Below are positions 1-8,711 of a stretch of DNA of 64,000 nt, piece by piece (the stretch's first letter is position 1; the number at the start of each line of letters is the position of its first letter). The translations under genes were made by a program, and so were the position numbers. The stretch covers positions 7,565,501 through 7,629,500 of the forward strand of contig NZ_CP069338.1 of the NCBI RefSeq assembly GCF_016859125.1, read 5' to 3'. The stretch comes from Archangium violaceum (GTDB lineage: Bacteria > Myxococcota > Myxococcia > Myxococcales > Myxococcaceae). The notes under the pieces were generated by a model. It was not told the origin of the DNA and searched no databases. It saw nothing but the letters and a program-made list of their open reading frames with translations.

Positions 1-668
1 GGGTGCATGACGAGGTGGCCTAGTTCGTGCGCGGCATCGAACCTGGCGCGACTTGTGGAACCCTTGAAGCTGTTGAGGAACACATAAGGTCGTTTGTCGA
101 TCCACGTGGAGAATGCGTCCACGCGTCGGCAATCAGCATCCATGGGGATGACCATTACCCCGAGATTTTCCAACTCATTCACCATGCTACCGATGGGACC
201 ATCCTTCAGCCCCATCTCGCGACGTGCCATCTCCGCGCATGCTTCGACATCCTCAATGCTGCGCACTGGCCCAGGTGCATGCGGCACTTTGGGCTCGGGG
301 AAGTCTACATCTTCCTCAAGCAATGCAACGAGTTCCTTGAGCAGCTCCCCTCGAGCGAGCACGTAACGTTGCTCGCGCACGCTGGAGGAGCGCTGGCTGC
401 GGAACTGACATCGGTCGGGTACTACTGGGGGCGCCTTCGCCTCTCGAGCGAAGAAGCCAGGTGGGAAGCCCAACGCGAGGCTGAGTGCGAAGAGCGTCTG
501 TGGCTCGGGGCGCGCTCGCCCATTCTCAAACTGCCCGATGGCGCTCGGAGATTTGCCCACCTTTTCAGCGAGTTCGTGCTTGAGCAGGCCACGCAGTTCG
601 CGCGCCAGCGTTAGTTGCTCTGGGTTGAATGCGTGGGCGATGGAGAAGAGGGCGTTATGCGGAAGCAT
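1..668 (-). CDS. XRE-family HTH regulator fused to an ImmA/IrrE metallopeptidase (3' part outside window)
   Basis: Reading the minus strand from the ATG at 668 gives an open frame that leaves the window at base 1, about 222 residues. Residues ~14-65 form a helix-turn-helix of the Cro/C1 (XRE) type with the signature SPSAIGQFENGRARP. A linker like that of other COG2856 proteins follows, with a REQRYVLARGELLKELV stretch. At the window edge lies HELGHLVMHP, the zinc-binding HExxH motif of ImmA/IrrE peptidases. Such proteins are known to cleave repressors or to pair with toxins. The start overlaps the last 14 bases of the upstream gene (655-1302), so the two are probably translationally coupled. 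The frame was read directly from the complement. The C-terminus, including the third zinc ligand, cannot be seen. Confidence 0.88.
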   Translation of the reverse strand, partial: MLPHNALFSIAHAFNPEQLTLARELRGLLKHELAEKVGKSPSAIGQFENGRARPEPQTLFALSLALGFPPGFFAREAKAPPVVPDRCQFRSQRSSSVREQRYVLARGELLKELVALLEEDVDFPEPKVPHAPGPVRSIEDVEACAEMARREMGLKDGPIGSMVNELENLGVMVIPMDADCRRVDAFSTWIDKRPYVFLNSFKGSTSRARFDAAHELGHLVMH

Positions 669-1302
669 CCCCGGAATCCTTCTTGCCTTTGCGCTTCTTG
701 AGGGTGACGTTGGGCACAGGCTTGGTTTCCTCCTGGGGCTTCGCCTCCGGCTGCGAGACCGCAGCCTCCGGCAGGCTAGGCTCCTCTACTCCGCGCTTCC
801 AGAGGAGCGCCGTTTCCGACCAGCACGCCAAGTGGCCGTGCTCGTCCACGAGGGGACGGCACAGGTGCACCTCAAGAAACCCTTCCTTCTCGTTACCCAT
901 GTGGGCGAGAACCAGGACGTTATTCGTCACGCCAGGCTGGGGCTCAAAGTCGAAGGTGCCCTGCCGTGAAACCGTGGTGGGCCACTCGGAGCGGTCGCGA
1001 GGGAAGCTGGCGTTGATACCTGCGCCGGCCGGTCCCGTCACGCGATGAGCGGCCACCATGTGGTCGCCGAACTCGAACCAGAACGGCTCCTTCGCCGTCA
1101 CCTTCACGAGGCCCGATTCCATGATGCGGTGCCAAACGAAGGTGTAGACGCTCATGCCATAAGTGCGCGCGTCGCTGCCTACCTCAGGCTGGTGAAGGTC
1201 GCTCGCGTCGGCATACGCCTGCGCGACACCGTCTACCAATTTGCGCAAAAGCTTGCGGTTCTCCGCACTGCCCATCAGATCGTCCAGCGTTCTCATCGAC
1301 AT
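655..1302 (-). CDS. Hypothetical protein, partner of the XRE-ImmA/IrrE gene
   Basis: The protein is about 215 residues from the ATG at 1302 (MSMRTLDDLM); an in-frame ATG at 1332 would add ten residues. I recognise no family. The central part has a beta-rich look (FWFEFGDHMVAAHRV, VTNNVLVLAHMGNEKEGFLEVHLC). The last 40 residues are a low-complexity Pro/Glu then Lys-rich tail ending KKRKGKKDSGDASA. There is no signal peptide or membrane segment. Its stop lies inside the following XRE-ImmA/IrrE gene (14-base overlap), the layout of a two-gene operon. Genes next to Xre-COG2856 proteins have been predicted to be toxins, so a toxin or protease-substrate role is possible but unproven. Confidence 0.7.
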   Translation of the reverse strand: MSMRTLDDLMGSAENRKLLRKLVDGVAQAYADASDLHQPEVGSDARTYGMSVYTFVWHRIMESGLVKVTAKEPFWFEFGDHMVAAHRVTGPAGAGINASFPRDRSEWPTTVSRQGTFDFEPQPGVTNNVLVLAHMGNEKEGFLEVHLCRPLVDEHGHLACWSETALLWKRGVEEPSLPEAAVSQPEAKPQEETKPVPNVTLKKRKGKKDSGDASA

Positions 1303-1690
1303 CCCCGTCCCATGGACGCACCACGCGCCCACTCCAATCGTGTGGGCTCAAGATGGATCGCCGCTCGCTTCTTTGCAAGAACTAAAGTGAATCAATCATG
1401 AGGTGGGCACCGAAAGCAGTAAAATGGCCCCATTGGGTTAGAGGCAAGAGGAGACCGCGCTGTTCTGGAAGAGGGTCGATAATGAATGTGCGCACTCAGC
1501 CTACCTCTGTGTGAGCCATTTGGGCCCGCCGGGTGTTAGACGACTCGGAAGGTCGAATTGGCACGGAAGGTCCCGTGCATGCTCGATGGTCTCTTGCTGC
1601 TCATCCTCAAGAAGTTGGACCCCGAGAGGGATGCGGCCGCTCATGCTTGGCGGGAGGGCGAGGGGCAATCTTGCGGCTTGACCGCTTCTG
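1303..1690. other. Intergenic region, no gene recognised
   Basis: This stretch should contain the promoter of the minus-strand pair ending at 655. AT-rich sequence around 1380-1430 is the most likely place, but no convincing -35/-10 pair or operator repeat was found. Short open frames here lack a plausible start site and any family resemblance. Confidence 0.5.
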
Positions 1691-1955
1691 GAGCCCGCCG
1701 AGCTGAATCGCCAGCGCGTGTGCCTCTATGGAAACGACACCTTCTGCCTCGTGTTCCCTCAAGCGGGTGCGGAGCCGAAGCCGGAAGAGGCGAGTGTTCC
1801 GACTGAGGCAGCGGTGAGAGCGGAGCCGAAAAGGAGTGCACGTCGCGAGTAGGCTCTTGCCGGGCTGCTGCGCAGGAGCTTCGCGTTGGATGTGTTTGCC
1901 TGCCCTCGGTGTGGAGGTCGGCGCCGGGTGCTGGTGTACCTAACGGCCCCTGGAT
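1690..1955 (+). pseudogene. Remnant of an IS91-type transposase (C-terminal end)
   Basis: In one frame the DNA at 1853-1955 encodes ALAGLLRRSFALDVFACP followed by RCGGRRRVLVYLTAPG. This resembles the C-terminal zinc-ribbon region of IS91-family (Y2) transposases, where a WAELL-RVF-DVL-CP-CGGR pattern is usual. An in-frame TAG at 1850-1852 replaces the expected tryptophan codon just before it. Upstream sequence back to about 1690 gives weak, frameshifted similarity only. No start codon, catalytic HUH/Tyr motifs or element ends are seen, so this is a decayed relic. Confidence 0.6.
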
Positions 1956-1961
1956 GATGTG

Positions 1962-1983
1962 GAGGCGGCGGGATTCGAACCCG
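1962..1983 (-). other. tRNA 3'-end fragment (T-arm), possible att site
   Basis: Read on the minus strand this is CGGGTTCGAATCCCGCCGCC followed by TCCA, with the GTTCGAATC T-loop and the acceptor 3' strand of a tRNA, most like tRNA-Ser. No matching 5' acceptor strand, D-arm or anticodon arm lies upstream, so the gene is incomplete. tRNA 3' ends are common integration sites. A 19/22 match occurs in the same orientation at 20082-20103. Confidence 0.6.
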
Positions 1984-1987
1984 TGAG

Positions 1988-2039
1988 CAAGGCGATAGAA
2001 AACCCTAAGCAGGACGCGCTGTTACCCGCTATCGCCTTG
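1988..2039. repeat. Perfect 11-bp inverted repeat beside the tRNA fragment
   Basis: CAAGGCGATAG (1988-1998) and its exact complement CTATCGCCTTG (2029-2039) flank a 30-base spacer. The repeat starts five bases from the tRNA-like sequence. It could be a recombinase arm site, an element end or a transcript hairpin; the sequence alone does not decide. Confidence 0.65.
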
Positions 2040-2842
2040 ATTCTCCTGGGGTTCGTCATCCCGTCCCGTCCCACCCCGTGCCCTCGTGTTCCACCCCTTT
2101 CCCCGCTGGCGGGGCACACTGGGGGCACATGCGCCCCACCTCCCCGCCTGCATCCCTCCCCACGCCGGGCGGTGTGCGACTGGCGGGGCCTCCTGAACGT
2201 GCAGCTCGCTCCCGGCTGCCGGGGTCCTGTGCCGGAGCTGCTGCGGCAGGGGGCATCGGCTTAACGGCTGTGAGGGCTCAACCGGAGCGATGACGGGGAC
2301 GCCATTAGAGGCGCGAGCGGCCTGAATGCCCGGTATCCCCCCGCTACGGGCAAGCGGTCGCCTGTCGCGGTACTGTCCATGAGAGCGCGCCCGGCTGGCA
2401 CCGTTACCGCCCTGGAGCCCTCCACAGCCCCGAGATGCGGCTGCCGTGTGCCGTTCCCGTCAACCCGTCCCAAGCCCCAGCAACCGCCCCGCTAGAGCCC
2501 TCCACAAGCCCGAGCTGCGGCTGCCGTGTGCCGCTCCCCTCCGCCAGCCCCGAGCGTCAGCAGCCGCGCCGCTGGAGCCCCCTGCGCAGTCCAGGTGCGC
2601 GCCTCGCCGTTCCCAGCGGCCCGGGGGCGGGTGCGTGCAACCTAGCGCCCTGTTGCCTGCACCATGCCTGCGCATGAGCTGCCCGCTGTGTTGGCGCTCG
2701 CCCTGGCCCGAGCTGCGGCTGCGGCACCCTGGCCCCCTTGCCTCTCCCCTGGCGTGCGTCCGTGGTTGTCGGGGTGCGCAGGCATACTCCGAGCCGCCCC
2801 ACCAGGACCCTCTAGGTCCTGACTCGATTGGAGGACGTATCC
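2040..2842. other. GC-rich non-coding stretch
   Basis: No gene is supported here. Long open frames exist on both strands because stop codons are rare at this GC content, but they show proline/arginine-rich low-complexity protein and no family. The segment contains the direct repeats listed separately. The last bases carry the ribosome binding site (GGAGGA at 2831-2836) of the following lipoprotein gene. Confidence 0.55.
2415..2538. repeat. Two direct repeats of 44 bp with an 80-bp period
   Basis: Bases 2415-2458 and 2495-2538 are near-identical (GAGCCCTCCACA, then CCCGAG.TGCGGCTGCCG, then TGTGCCG.TCCC) with about four differences. A weaker partial copy (CCCGAGCTGCGGCTGC) sits near 2708-2723. 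The repeats do not keep a convincing coding frame. Confidence 0.65.
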
Positions 2843-3877
2843 ATGCGTTTCCGAGCCTGCCTTGTACTTCTGATCCTGGCCTCAGCCTGCGCGAGCGCAC
2901 CCGCCCCGCAGTCGATGCCACGGCCCCATGCCTTCGCGTCGACTCCCACCTCGGGCCCGCGCATCCGGCTCGCTTCCGCGCCGATGGAGCCGACACCGGA
3001 ACGGTCGTGGATTGGAAAGGCGGACCTGGACAAGGCCAGGGCACTGCTATCTCGGGCACGCCAAGACATCGAGCCGCGTCAGTGGGAACAGTTGAACCGC
3101 AAGCTCACCGCAGCGGAACGGGCCTTCGAGCGCTTCTCGCGCGCCGCGAAAGCGAGCGGGCAAGCCGCCGAGGTGGTGAGGGGGGCGGAGGGCGTCGCGC
3201 AGGCGGGACGCGCCAGGACGCTGGCTGAATTCCTCCCCCGGGTGGGCCCCTTGCTCGTGGGCCTCGTCCTGCTCTATCCCTCCAGCACCGCCGGGCCGGA
3301 GATCGACCGTCGCCCGGAGTGGGTGGACGCTCAAGGGGAGTACGAGGCCCGTCTGCGGGAGGTGGCGGAGGAGTCGCGATGGCTCATGGAGCAGCTTGTG
3401 CCACAGGATGCAGAGGAGGCGGTGCCGGACTTTGATTCGGAACTGGTTGCGACGGTCGCAGTCCCCCCCCATTGGCGGACCCGGATCAATCCGGCGACGG
3501 GCAAGAACTATTCTAGCGAGGAGGAGTACGAGCGGGTTCCCCTCTACCCGGGGCAGACCTGCAAGAACAGCCTGCTCGACAAGCTTGAAGCGGAGAAGGA
3601 TCAGCTCCTCAGGGAGATCCCCCGTTACAATCCGAGGGAGCGCAACACGAAGAGTGAAAAGAAGCTGGACAAGGTGCCGTGCTCCAAGATCCGACTGCGT
3701 CTTGAAGCCATGAGGAAGGTTCTGGAGAAGCGGTGGGAGATTCAGAAAGAATGCTTTGGAGGCAAGCCCGACTCGGGCCACAACACAGCCATGACAGAAC
3801 TCGAAAAGGGCCTTGCGGCAGCCAAGGCTCTCGAATCGAAGAATTGCGCCCCGGGTCATCCAATGTCGGAGCTGTGA
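2843..3877 (+). CDS. SitA-like lipoprotein, candidate contact-dependent toxin
   Basis: The ATG at 2843 follows GGAGGA by 6 bases and starts a 344-residue protein. It begins with a lipoprotein signal peptide, lipobox LASAC with the acylated Cys at residue 16; the in-frame start 15 bases upstream fits less well. Residues ~50-200 form a helical region (KADLDKARALLSRARQDIEP, AEVVRGAEGVAQAGR) with one hydrophobic segment, VGPLLVGLVLLYPSSTAGPE. This resembles lipoprotein toxins of myxobacteria delivered by TraA/B outer-membrane exchange (SitA families), a resemblance judged by eye. The C-terminal ~120 residues are charged and helical, with Cys and His residues (VPCSKIRLRLE, KECFGGKPDSGHN), and may be the toxic part; its activity is unknown. 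An ankyrin-repeat gene starts 3 bases after the stop, as expected for an immunity partner. Confidence 0.75.
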   Translation: MRFRACLVLLILASACASAPAPQSMPRPHAFASTPTSGPRIRLASAPMEPTPERSWIGKADLDKARALLSRARQDIEPRQWEQLNRKLTAAERAFERFSRAAKASGQAAEVVRGAEGVAQAGRARTLAEFLPRVGPLLVGLVLLYPSSTAGPEIDRRPEWVDAQGEYEARLREVAEESRWLMEQLVPQDAEEAVPDFDSELVATVAVPPHWRTRINPATGKNYSSEEEYERVPLYPGQTCKNSLLDKLEAEKDQLLREIPRYNPRERNTKSEKKLDKVPCSKIRLRLEAMRKVLEKRWEIQKECFGGKPDSGHNTAMTELEKGLAAAKALESKNCAPGHPMSEL

Positions 3878-3880
3878 GTC

Positions 3881-4510
3881 ATGTCGAAAGAACTCTTCAC
3901 AGCAATCAAGCAGCACGATACGTCCCGGATCAAGGCACTGCTGGCCGAGGGGGCCGATCCGAACGAGCCGCAGTCGGAGCCTCCAGGATTGCGTCCGCTT
4001 CATGTGGCCATCTACGAACTCGCGGATGGAGGCGAACTCGACGTCATCTTGGCGCTCCTCAAGCATGGCGCGGATGTCAACGCGTGGGACGTCGAGCGGG
4101 ACAGGACTCCCTTGTTGGTGGCAGTCTGCGAAAACGAACTGGCAGCAGCCGATGCGCTCGTAAAGGCGGGGGCCGAGCCCAACGTGCGCAGCAGCGACGG
4201 AATCACGCCGCTGCGGTCGTCCGTAGAGGATGGCAATCTGGACATGGCCTCGCTCCTCCTGGAGGCAGGGGCCACTAAGACGATCAACGACTGGGGCGGG
4301 CTGCTCGGATTCACCGCGCTCGGGATTGCGATATGGCAGTTGGATATCCCGATGATGAAATTGCTTCTCGACGCAGGCGCGGATCCAGAAGCCCCGGACG
4401 ATTCCCGCAGGCCTACCCGCGAACGCCTGCCGCCACGCGATGACTCCGACCCTCAGAAATGGGATGCCGCGTTCGAACTGCTGAAAGAAGCGAAAGGCCG
4501 CAACCCATAG
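3881..4510 (+). CDS. Ankyrin-repeat protein, candidate immunity protein
   Basis: This 209-residue cytoplasmic-type protein has no signal peptide. It consists of about five ankyrin repeats, shown by recurring signatures such as IKALLAEGADPNEP, ILALLKHGADVNAWD, ADALVKAGAEPNVRS, ASLLLEAGATKTIND and MKLLLDAGADPEAPD. Ankyrin proteins directly downstream of secreted toxins often act as immunity proteins that bind the toxin domain. The gene starts 3 bases after the SitA-like lipoprotein gene, so co-transcription is likely. The binding partner is inferred from position only. Confidence 0.85.
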   Translation: MSKELFTAIKQHDTSRIKALLAEGADPNEPQSEPPGLRPLHVAIYELADGGELDVILALLKHGADVNAWDVERDRTPLLVAVCENELAAADALVKAGAEPNVRSSDGITPLRSSVEDGNLDMASLLLEAGATKTINDWGGLLGFTALGIAIWQLDIPMMKLLLDAGADPEAPDDSRRPTRERLPPRDDSDPQKWDAAFELLKEAKGRNP

Positions 4511-4511
4511 G

Positions 4512-4640
4512 ATGGAGGGGGAGCAAGGGACTGGGAGGCTCACGGACGCGCCGCTTGACCTGGACAACCCCGCGCACCTGGACGCGCTTAAACGGGCCTA
4601 CGAGCGCTTCCCGGAGATCGGCGGGCGCGCAGCCCCTTGA
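4512..4640 (+). CDS. Small hypothetical ORF after the ankyrin gene
   Basis: The ATG at 4512 is one base after the ankyrin stop and opens a 42-codon frame (MEGEQGTGRLTDAPLDLDNP, then AHLDALKRAYERFPEI). The spacing would allow translational coupling. The peptide matches no family known to me and might be the remnant of a longer gene. Confidence 0.3.
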   Translation: MEGEQGTGRLTDAPLDLDNPAHLDALKRAYERFPEIGGRAAP

Positions 4641-4668
4641 GGCTCGGCACGGCTCGCGCTGGCCTTGC

Positions 4669-5189
4669 TCAGGGCCCCTTCGCTTTGCCCTCGGGGAACG
4701 TGACGTTCCCAAGGGTGATGGTGCGCGGCCCGGTTGCCTCCCACAGTTTGAGGGTGCAGGGGCAGCCGAGCTGCGCGGGCGCCGCCTCCAAGCCCACCAC
4801 GAAGGCACCGGCACTATTCGCGGGGATGGGCGCCAGTGGCCAACGGGCAAGCTCCACCTGTCCCCCTGTCGCGTCCACCAGCGCCGCCCCCGCTAGCGTC
4901 CAGGGCTCGGCGCCGGGGTTTAAGAGGAGCAGCCGCACAGCCACGCTTGCCGGGTGGGTCTCGCCCGTGGGCGTGTAGCTGTAACTCCAGGCCCCCTTCA
5001 CCCCGAGCGCGTTGGCTGGAGGCTTCGTCAGAAAGCCAAGCTGCTTGAACGCCACGACCCCGGCCCCTTCCAGCCACGCGGCCTCCATGAGCCCGCCCGG
5101 CTCCCCACGCTCGGCCAGAAGCCGCGCTTTGTCTTCCTGGCACTGGCGCGCTTCGGCCTGTGCTTCGTCACGCTCTCTCTTGAGCACGT
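4669..5189 (-). pseudogene. DUF2381-family gene, C-terminal part (interrupted)
   Basis: This is the 3' part of a DUF2381 gene, a paralogous family of myxobacterial exported proteins of unknown role. The frame contains KRERDEAQAEARQCQEDKAR, LLAERGEPGGLM, VRLLLLNPGAEPWTLAGAAL and ends PRTITLGNVTFPEGKAKGP. The gene is cut at 5189/5190 by an IS21 element that duplicated AGCACGT (5183-5189 and 14973-14979). Removing the element joins it in frame to 14980-15024 and, past an IS1182 element, to 16762-17143. The restored protein would be about 290 residues. Confidence 0.85.
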
Positions 5190-5445
5190 TGTCGATGATC
5201 ACCGAGAAGCGCGGGAATTTGGACGAGCCGGGCGTCGCGGCCTGAAACTGGCGGGCAGAGGTAGGTGGAGGTAGCGAAGAGGGCCGGGACGAGGGCGCCA
5301 AAAAGAAGAGGGCCCGGAGCTGGTACCTCCGGACCCTCAGGCCGAATCACGGGGACGCGATGCGGGAGGAGCACGCTCGCACGAGGCCGTGAGGCGGTCC
5401 AGTTTCCAGGCGTCTCGAGCCTGGGGACGCGTGGATTCACTGCGG

Positions 5446-5979
5446 ATGGCGCAGTGCGCGCTCGGCACCTGCCGGGCACTCTTCTACCTGTGCCGTCGGC
5501 ACGACCGGGGCCAGCGCTACTGCTCGCGTGAGTGTAGTGCGCAGGCGCGCCGCCAGAGCCAGCGGGAGTCGGGGCGGCGCTACGCGCGCAGCTTCGCGGG
5601 CCGGTGGGCCGCGGCCAGGCGCCAGGCCCGGAGCCGTGAGCGGCGAGCACGGAAAGTCACGCATCAGGGTAGCCCGCCGCTGGAGGGCGCGGGCACCTTG
5701 GCGCCGCCGACGCCAGAGGTCGCCCTGGAGGCCACCACTTTTCGCGTCGGCCAGGAGCCGACTGATGCGGACAGAGGGGAAGAGAAGGACACCGGGCGAG
5801 TGCCCGGTGCCGAGGCGGACGAGGGACGGGCTGGCGAGGGCGCTGTGGCGAGCGTGCGCGCCCCTGCCAGTGCCGGGAGCGGTGCACGCTGCGCGGTGTG
5901 CGGATGCCGTGCGGACTTCGTCCGTCATGGGCCCTGGGAGCCACGCCCCGGGCCCCGGGCCAGGAGGGCGCCATGGTGA
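5446..5979 (+). CDS. IS21-associated cysteine-rich accessory protein (copy 1)
   Basis: The protein has 177 residues from the ATG at 5446. Its N-terminus carries a Cys-rich zinc-ribbon-like pattern (CALGTCRALFYLCRRHDRGQ, then RYCSRECSAQARRQSQ) followed by an Arg-rich helix. The C-terminus has another CAVCGC motif. It ends a few bases inside the start of istA (5973). The second IS21 element has a similar ORF in the same place (10839-11297), so it is a constant passenger of this IS21 subgroup. Its role is unknown; the basic region suggests nucleic-acid binding. Confidence 0.7.
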   Translation: MAQCALGTCRALFYLCRRHDRGQRYCSRECSAQARRQSQRESGRRYARSFAGRWAAARRQARSRERRARKVTHQGSPPLEGAGTLAPPTPEVALEATTFRVGQEPTDADRGEEKDTGRVPGAEADEGRAGEGAVASVRAPASAGSGARCAVCGCRADFVRHGPWEPRPGPRARRAPW

Positions 5980-6973
5980 CTGACGAGCAGCGCGCCCGCA
6001 TCCGCCGCCTCTACTTCGCCGAGCACTGGAAGGTGGGCACCATCGCCGCCGAGCTGGGCGTGCACCACGACACCGTGAGGGGAGCCCTGGAGGTGGAGCG
6101 CTTCGTGCGCACCACCGCCCGGGTGAGGCCCACCATGCTTGACCCCTACCGGGATTTGATTGCCCAGACACTGGCGCAGCACCCCAAGCTGCGCGCCACG
6201 CGCTTGTACGAGATGCTCCGTGCTCGCGGCTACCAGGGCAGCGCCCTCCAGGTGCGGCGCTACGTGGCCCGGCACCGGCCGGTGTCCTCGGCCGAGGCCT
6301 ACTTGCGGCTGTCCACGCTGCCGGGTGAGCAGGCCCAGGTGGACTGGGCCCACTTCGGCCGGCTGCGCATTGGCGGGGCCGAGCGCCCCCTGTGCGCCTT
6401 CGTCCTGGTGCTCTCCTGGTCGCGCGCTCTCTACGCGCGCTTCGTCCTGGAGCAGTCCCTGGAGAGCTTCCTGCGCTGCCACACCCTGGCCTTCCAGGCG
6501 CTGGGCGGGGTGCCGCGCTCCCTGCTGTATGACAATTTGAAGAGCGTGGTGTTGGAGCGCGTGGGCGACCACATCCGCTTCCACCCCAAGCTGCTGGAAT
6601 TCGCCGGCCACTACCACTTCGCTCCCAAGCCCTGCGCTCCCTACCGCGGCAACGAGAAGGGCAAGGTGGAGCGCTCCATCCACTACCTGCGCCACTCCTT
6701 CTTCGCCGCACGTACCTACTCCTCGCTGGATGACCTCAACTCCCAGTTGTCGCGCTGGATTGAGGACACCGCCCACGCACGCCCCCTCCCACAGGACACC
6801 TCTCGCCGCGTGCACCGGGCCCTGGAGGAGGAGCGGCCCCGACTGCTTCCCCTGCCAGGGAATGCCTTCAGCTGCGACGTGGTGCGCACCCTGCACAGCG
6901 GCAAGACGCCCTACGTCCGCTTCGACGGCAACGACTACTCCATTCCCCACACCCTGGTGACAAAACCTCTCAC
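5973..6973 (+). pseudogene. istA: istA transposase of IS21 element 1, 5' part
   Basis: The frame from the ATG at 5973 encodes an IS21 transposase N-terminus: an HTH at residues ~5-45 (GTIAAELGVHHDTVRGALEV) and a DDE core with QAQVDWAHFGRL, SLLYDNLKSVVLE and YRGNEKGKVERSIHYLRHS. It is cut after codons for KPLT at 6973 by IS1380 copy A, with duplication of CTCAC. The 3' part resumes at 8712-9206 and matches the intact copy (11307-12821) across the join, so the gene was whole before insertion. Confidence 0.9.
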
Positions 6974-8711
6974 CCCGCCTTATTCACGAGAGGTGCAGGA
7001 GGATGACCGGAAAAGGAGGGTGACGCGCCTGACCTCCCGAGTGGTAGAGGGGTGTTGTTCAGACATCCACCACCACAAGGCAGGAGGCGCGTCATGGGTG
7101 AAATCCTCAACGACTTCGGGCTGGAGTTCAACGGCTCCGTGAAGCTGGAGGCGAGGGCGGAGCGGTTGACGTCGGAGGCAGGTGCGGTGCTGCTGAGGGA
7201 GGTGGACGAGCGGTTGGGGCTGACGCGCTGGCTGGGGGAGATGTTGACGGACACGCGAGACGAGAAGCGGATAACCCACTCGCTGAGGGAGTTGGTGCGC
7301 ACGGACCTTCTGCTGTTGGGGCAAGGGTGGAGAGACCACGACGACGCGGACGCGCTCAGGAGGGACGCGGCGTTGAGGTTGGCGGTGTCGGACAGCAAGA
7401 GCAGCGTGCCGCTGAGGGGGAAAGAGGGGGGAGCGGAGGGGTTGGCCTCACAGCCCACCTTGTCGCGGCTGACGGCCATGTTGGCGCGAGAGGAAAACCG
7501 GAAGGTGCTGCACGAGGCGCTGGTGTGGCAGACGGGGCGGAGGCTGAGGCGCAGCAGCCCAAGGGCCAGAAGCTCAAGCAGGTGACGGTGGACGTGGACG
7601 GGTTGCCGGTGGAGGTGCATGGGCACCAGGAGGGCAGCGCGTACAACGGGCACTACGGAGTACGCATGTACCACCCGATTGTCGCCAGTCTGGCCGAGAC
7701 GGGAGACCTGCTGGACGTGAGGTTGCGCGAGGGAAACGTGCACAGCGCCAATGGAGCGCTGGAATTCATCGACGAGTTGCTGGGGCGAGTGGAGAAGGAG
7801 GTGTGTGAGGTGGCGGCGGTGCGCTTCGACGCGGGCTTTCCCGAGGAGAAGCTGCTGGCGAAGCTGGAGGAGCGAGGCACGCCCTACGTGGCGCGCGTGC
7901 GCAACACCAGCGTGTTGCAGCGGGAGGCGGCGCTGCCGCGCTTCATGAATTCGGGAGTGCCGCAGGGGAGCCGGGCACCCACCTGTACGAATGGGAGTAC
8001 CAGGCGCAGGGCTGGAGCCGTGCGCGGCGCGTGGTGTTGGTAGTGCTGGAGAGGAAGGACGAGCTCTTCCCGCACGCCTTCTGGCTGGTGACGAGCTGGA
8101 GCAAGGAGCAGATGCCGGCCGAGGCGCTGCTGGAGCACTACCGCCAACGCGGCACGGCGGAGGGCCACTTCGGAGAGCTCATGGACGTGCTGGCCCCGGC
8201 GCTCTCCTCGGCCAGACGGCCCAAGTCCAAGTACCGGGGGCAGCCGCCCGTCCAGCGCGCGGTGTCCATCGACGCCTTCGCCAACAACGAGGTACGCCTG
8301 TTGCTCAATGCCCTGGCCTACAACCTGGTGCACGCCGCGCGCGTGCTGATGGAGCAGGCCACGGGCGAGGGCTGGGGCTGCTCCGTGTGCGCGAGCGGGT
8401 GCTCAAAGTAGCCGCGCGGGTGCTGTTACACGCCAGAAGAGTGGTGCTGGTCATTGGCCGGGAGTCGGCCAGCCTCTGGCAGAAGCTGTGGACGAAGCTG
8501 GGCTCGCTGAGCACAGCGCAAATCACGTAGCTGCCTGGAGTCAATTGCAGCTCACGTGTCGCACTCTCCCCACTCCCCTCTCCATCTCCTCCTGCTTGCT
8601 ACCCGCTGCCCCGGGGCGGGCTTCCTCTGCCTTGTGCCCGATAACTCAACCCAACGCGCTCGACCTCAGCCTTCATGCATGTCTTGAGCCAGTCGTCGCG
8701 AATATGGTGGG
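6974..8711 (+). mobile_element. IS1380-family element, copy A (inserted in istA of IS21-1)
   Basis: This 1738-bp element has ends CCCGCCTTATTC at 6974 and, on the complement from 8711, CCCACCATATTC. It is flanked by CTCAC at 6969-6973 and 8712-8716. Joining across the duplication restores the istA reading KPLTLVAS seen in the intact second copy. It carries one transposase gene, which is frameshifted. Confidence 0.93.
7094..8530 (+). pseudogene. IS1380 transposase, copy A, with three frameshifts
   Basis: The frame starts MGEILNDFGLEFNGSVKLEA at 7094 and has the IS1380 DDE features VTVDVDGLPVEVHGHQEGSA, YNGHYG and VRFDAGFPEEKLLAKLEERG. The C-terminus LLRVRERVLKVAARVLLHAR ends at 8530. Reading needs three frame changes. 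One near 7548 (GAGGCGC against GAGGGCGC) is absent from copy B. Two more, at G runs near 7965 (CAGGGGAGCC) and 8372 (CTGGGGCTGC), are present in both copies; one extra G at each restores the protein. The product is therefore broken or recoded. Confidence 0.88.

Noticed and set aside
1961-2264. Plus-strand frame starting MEAAGFEP
   Set aside because: This is the familiar false ORF made by reading the complement of a tRNA 3' end.
2446-3228. 260-codon plus-strand frame overlapping the SitA-like gene
   Set aside because: It is out of frame with the lipoprotein, proline/arginine-rich, and without start signal or family.
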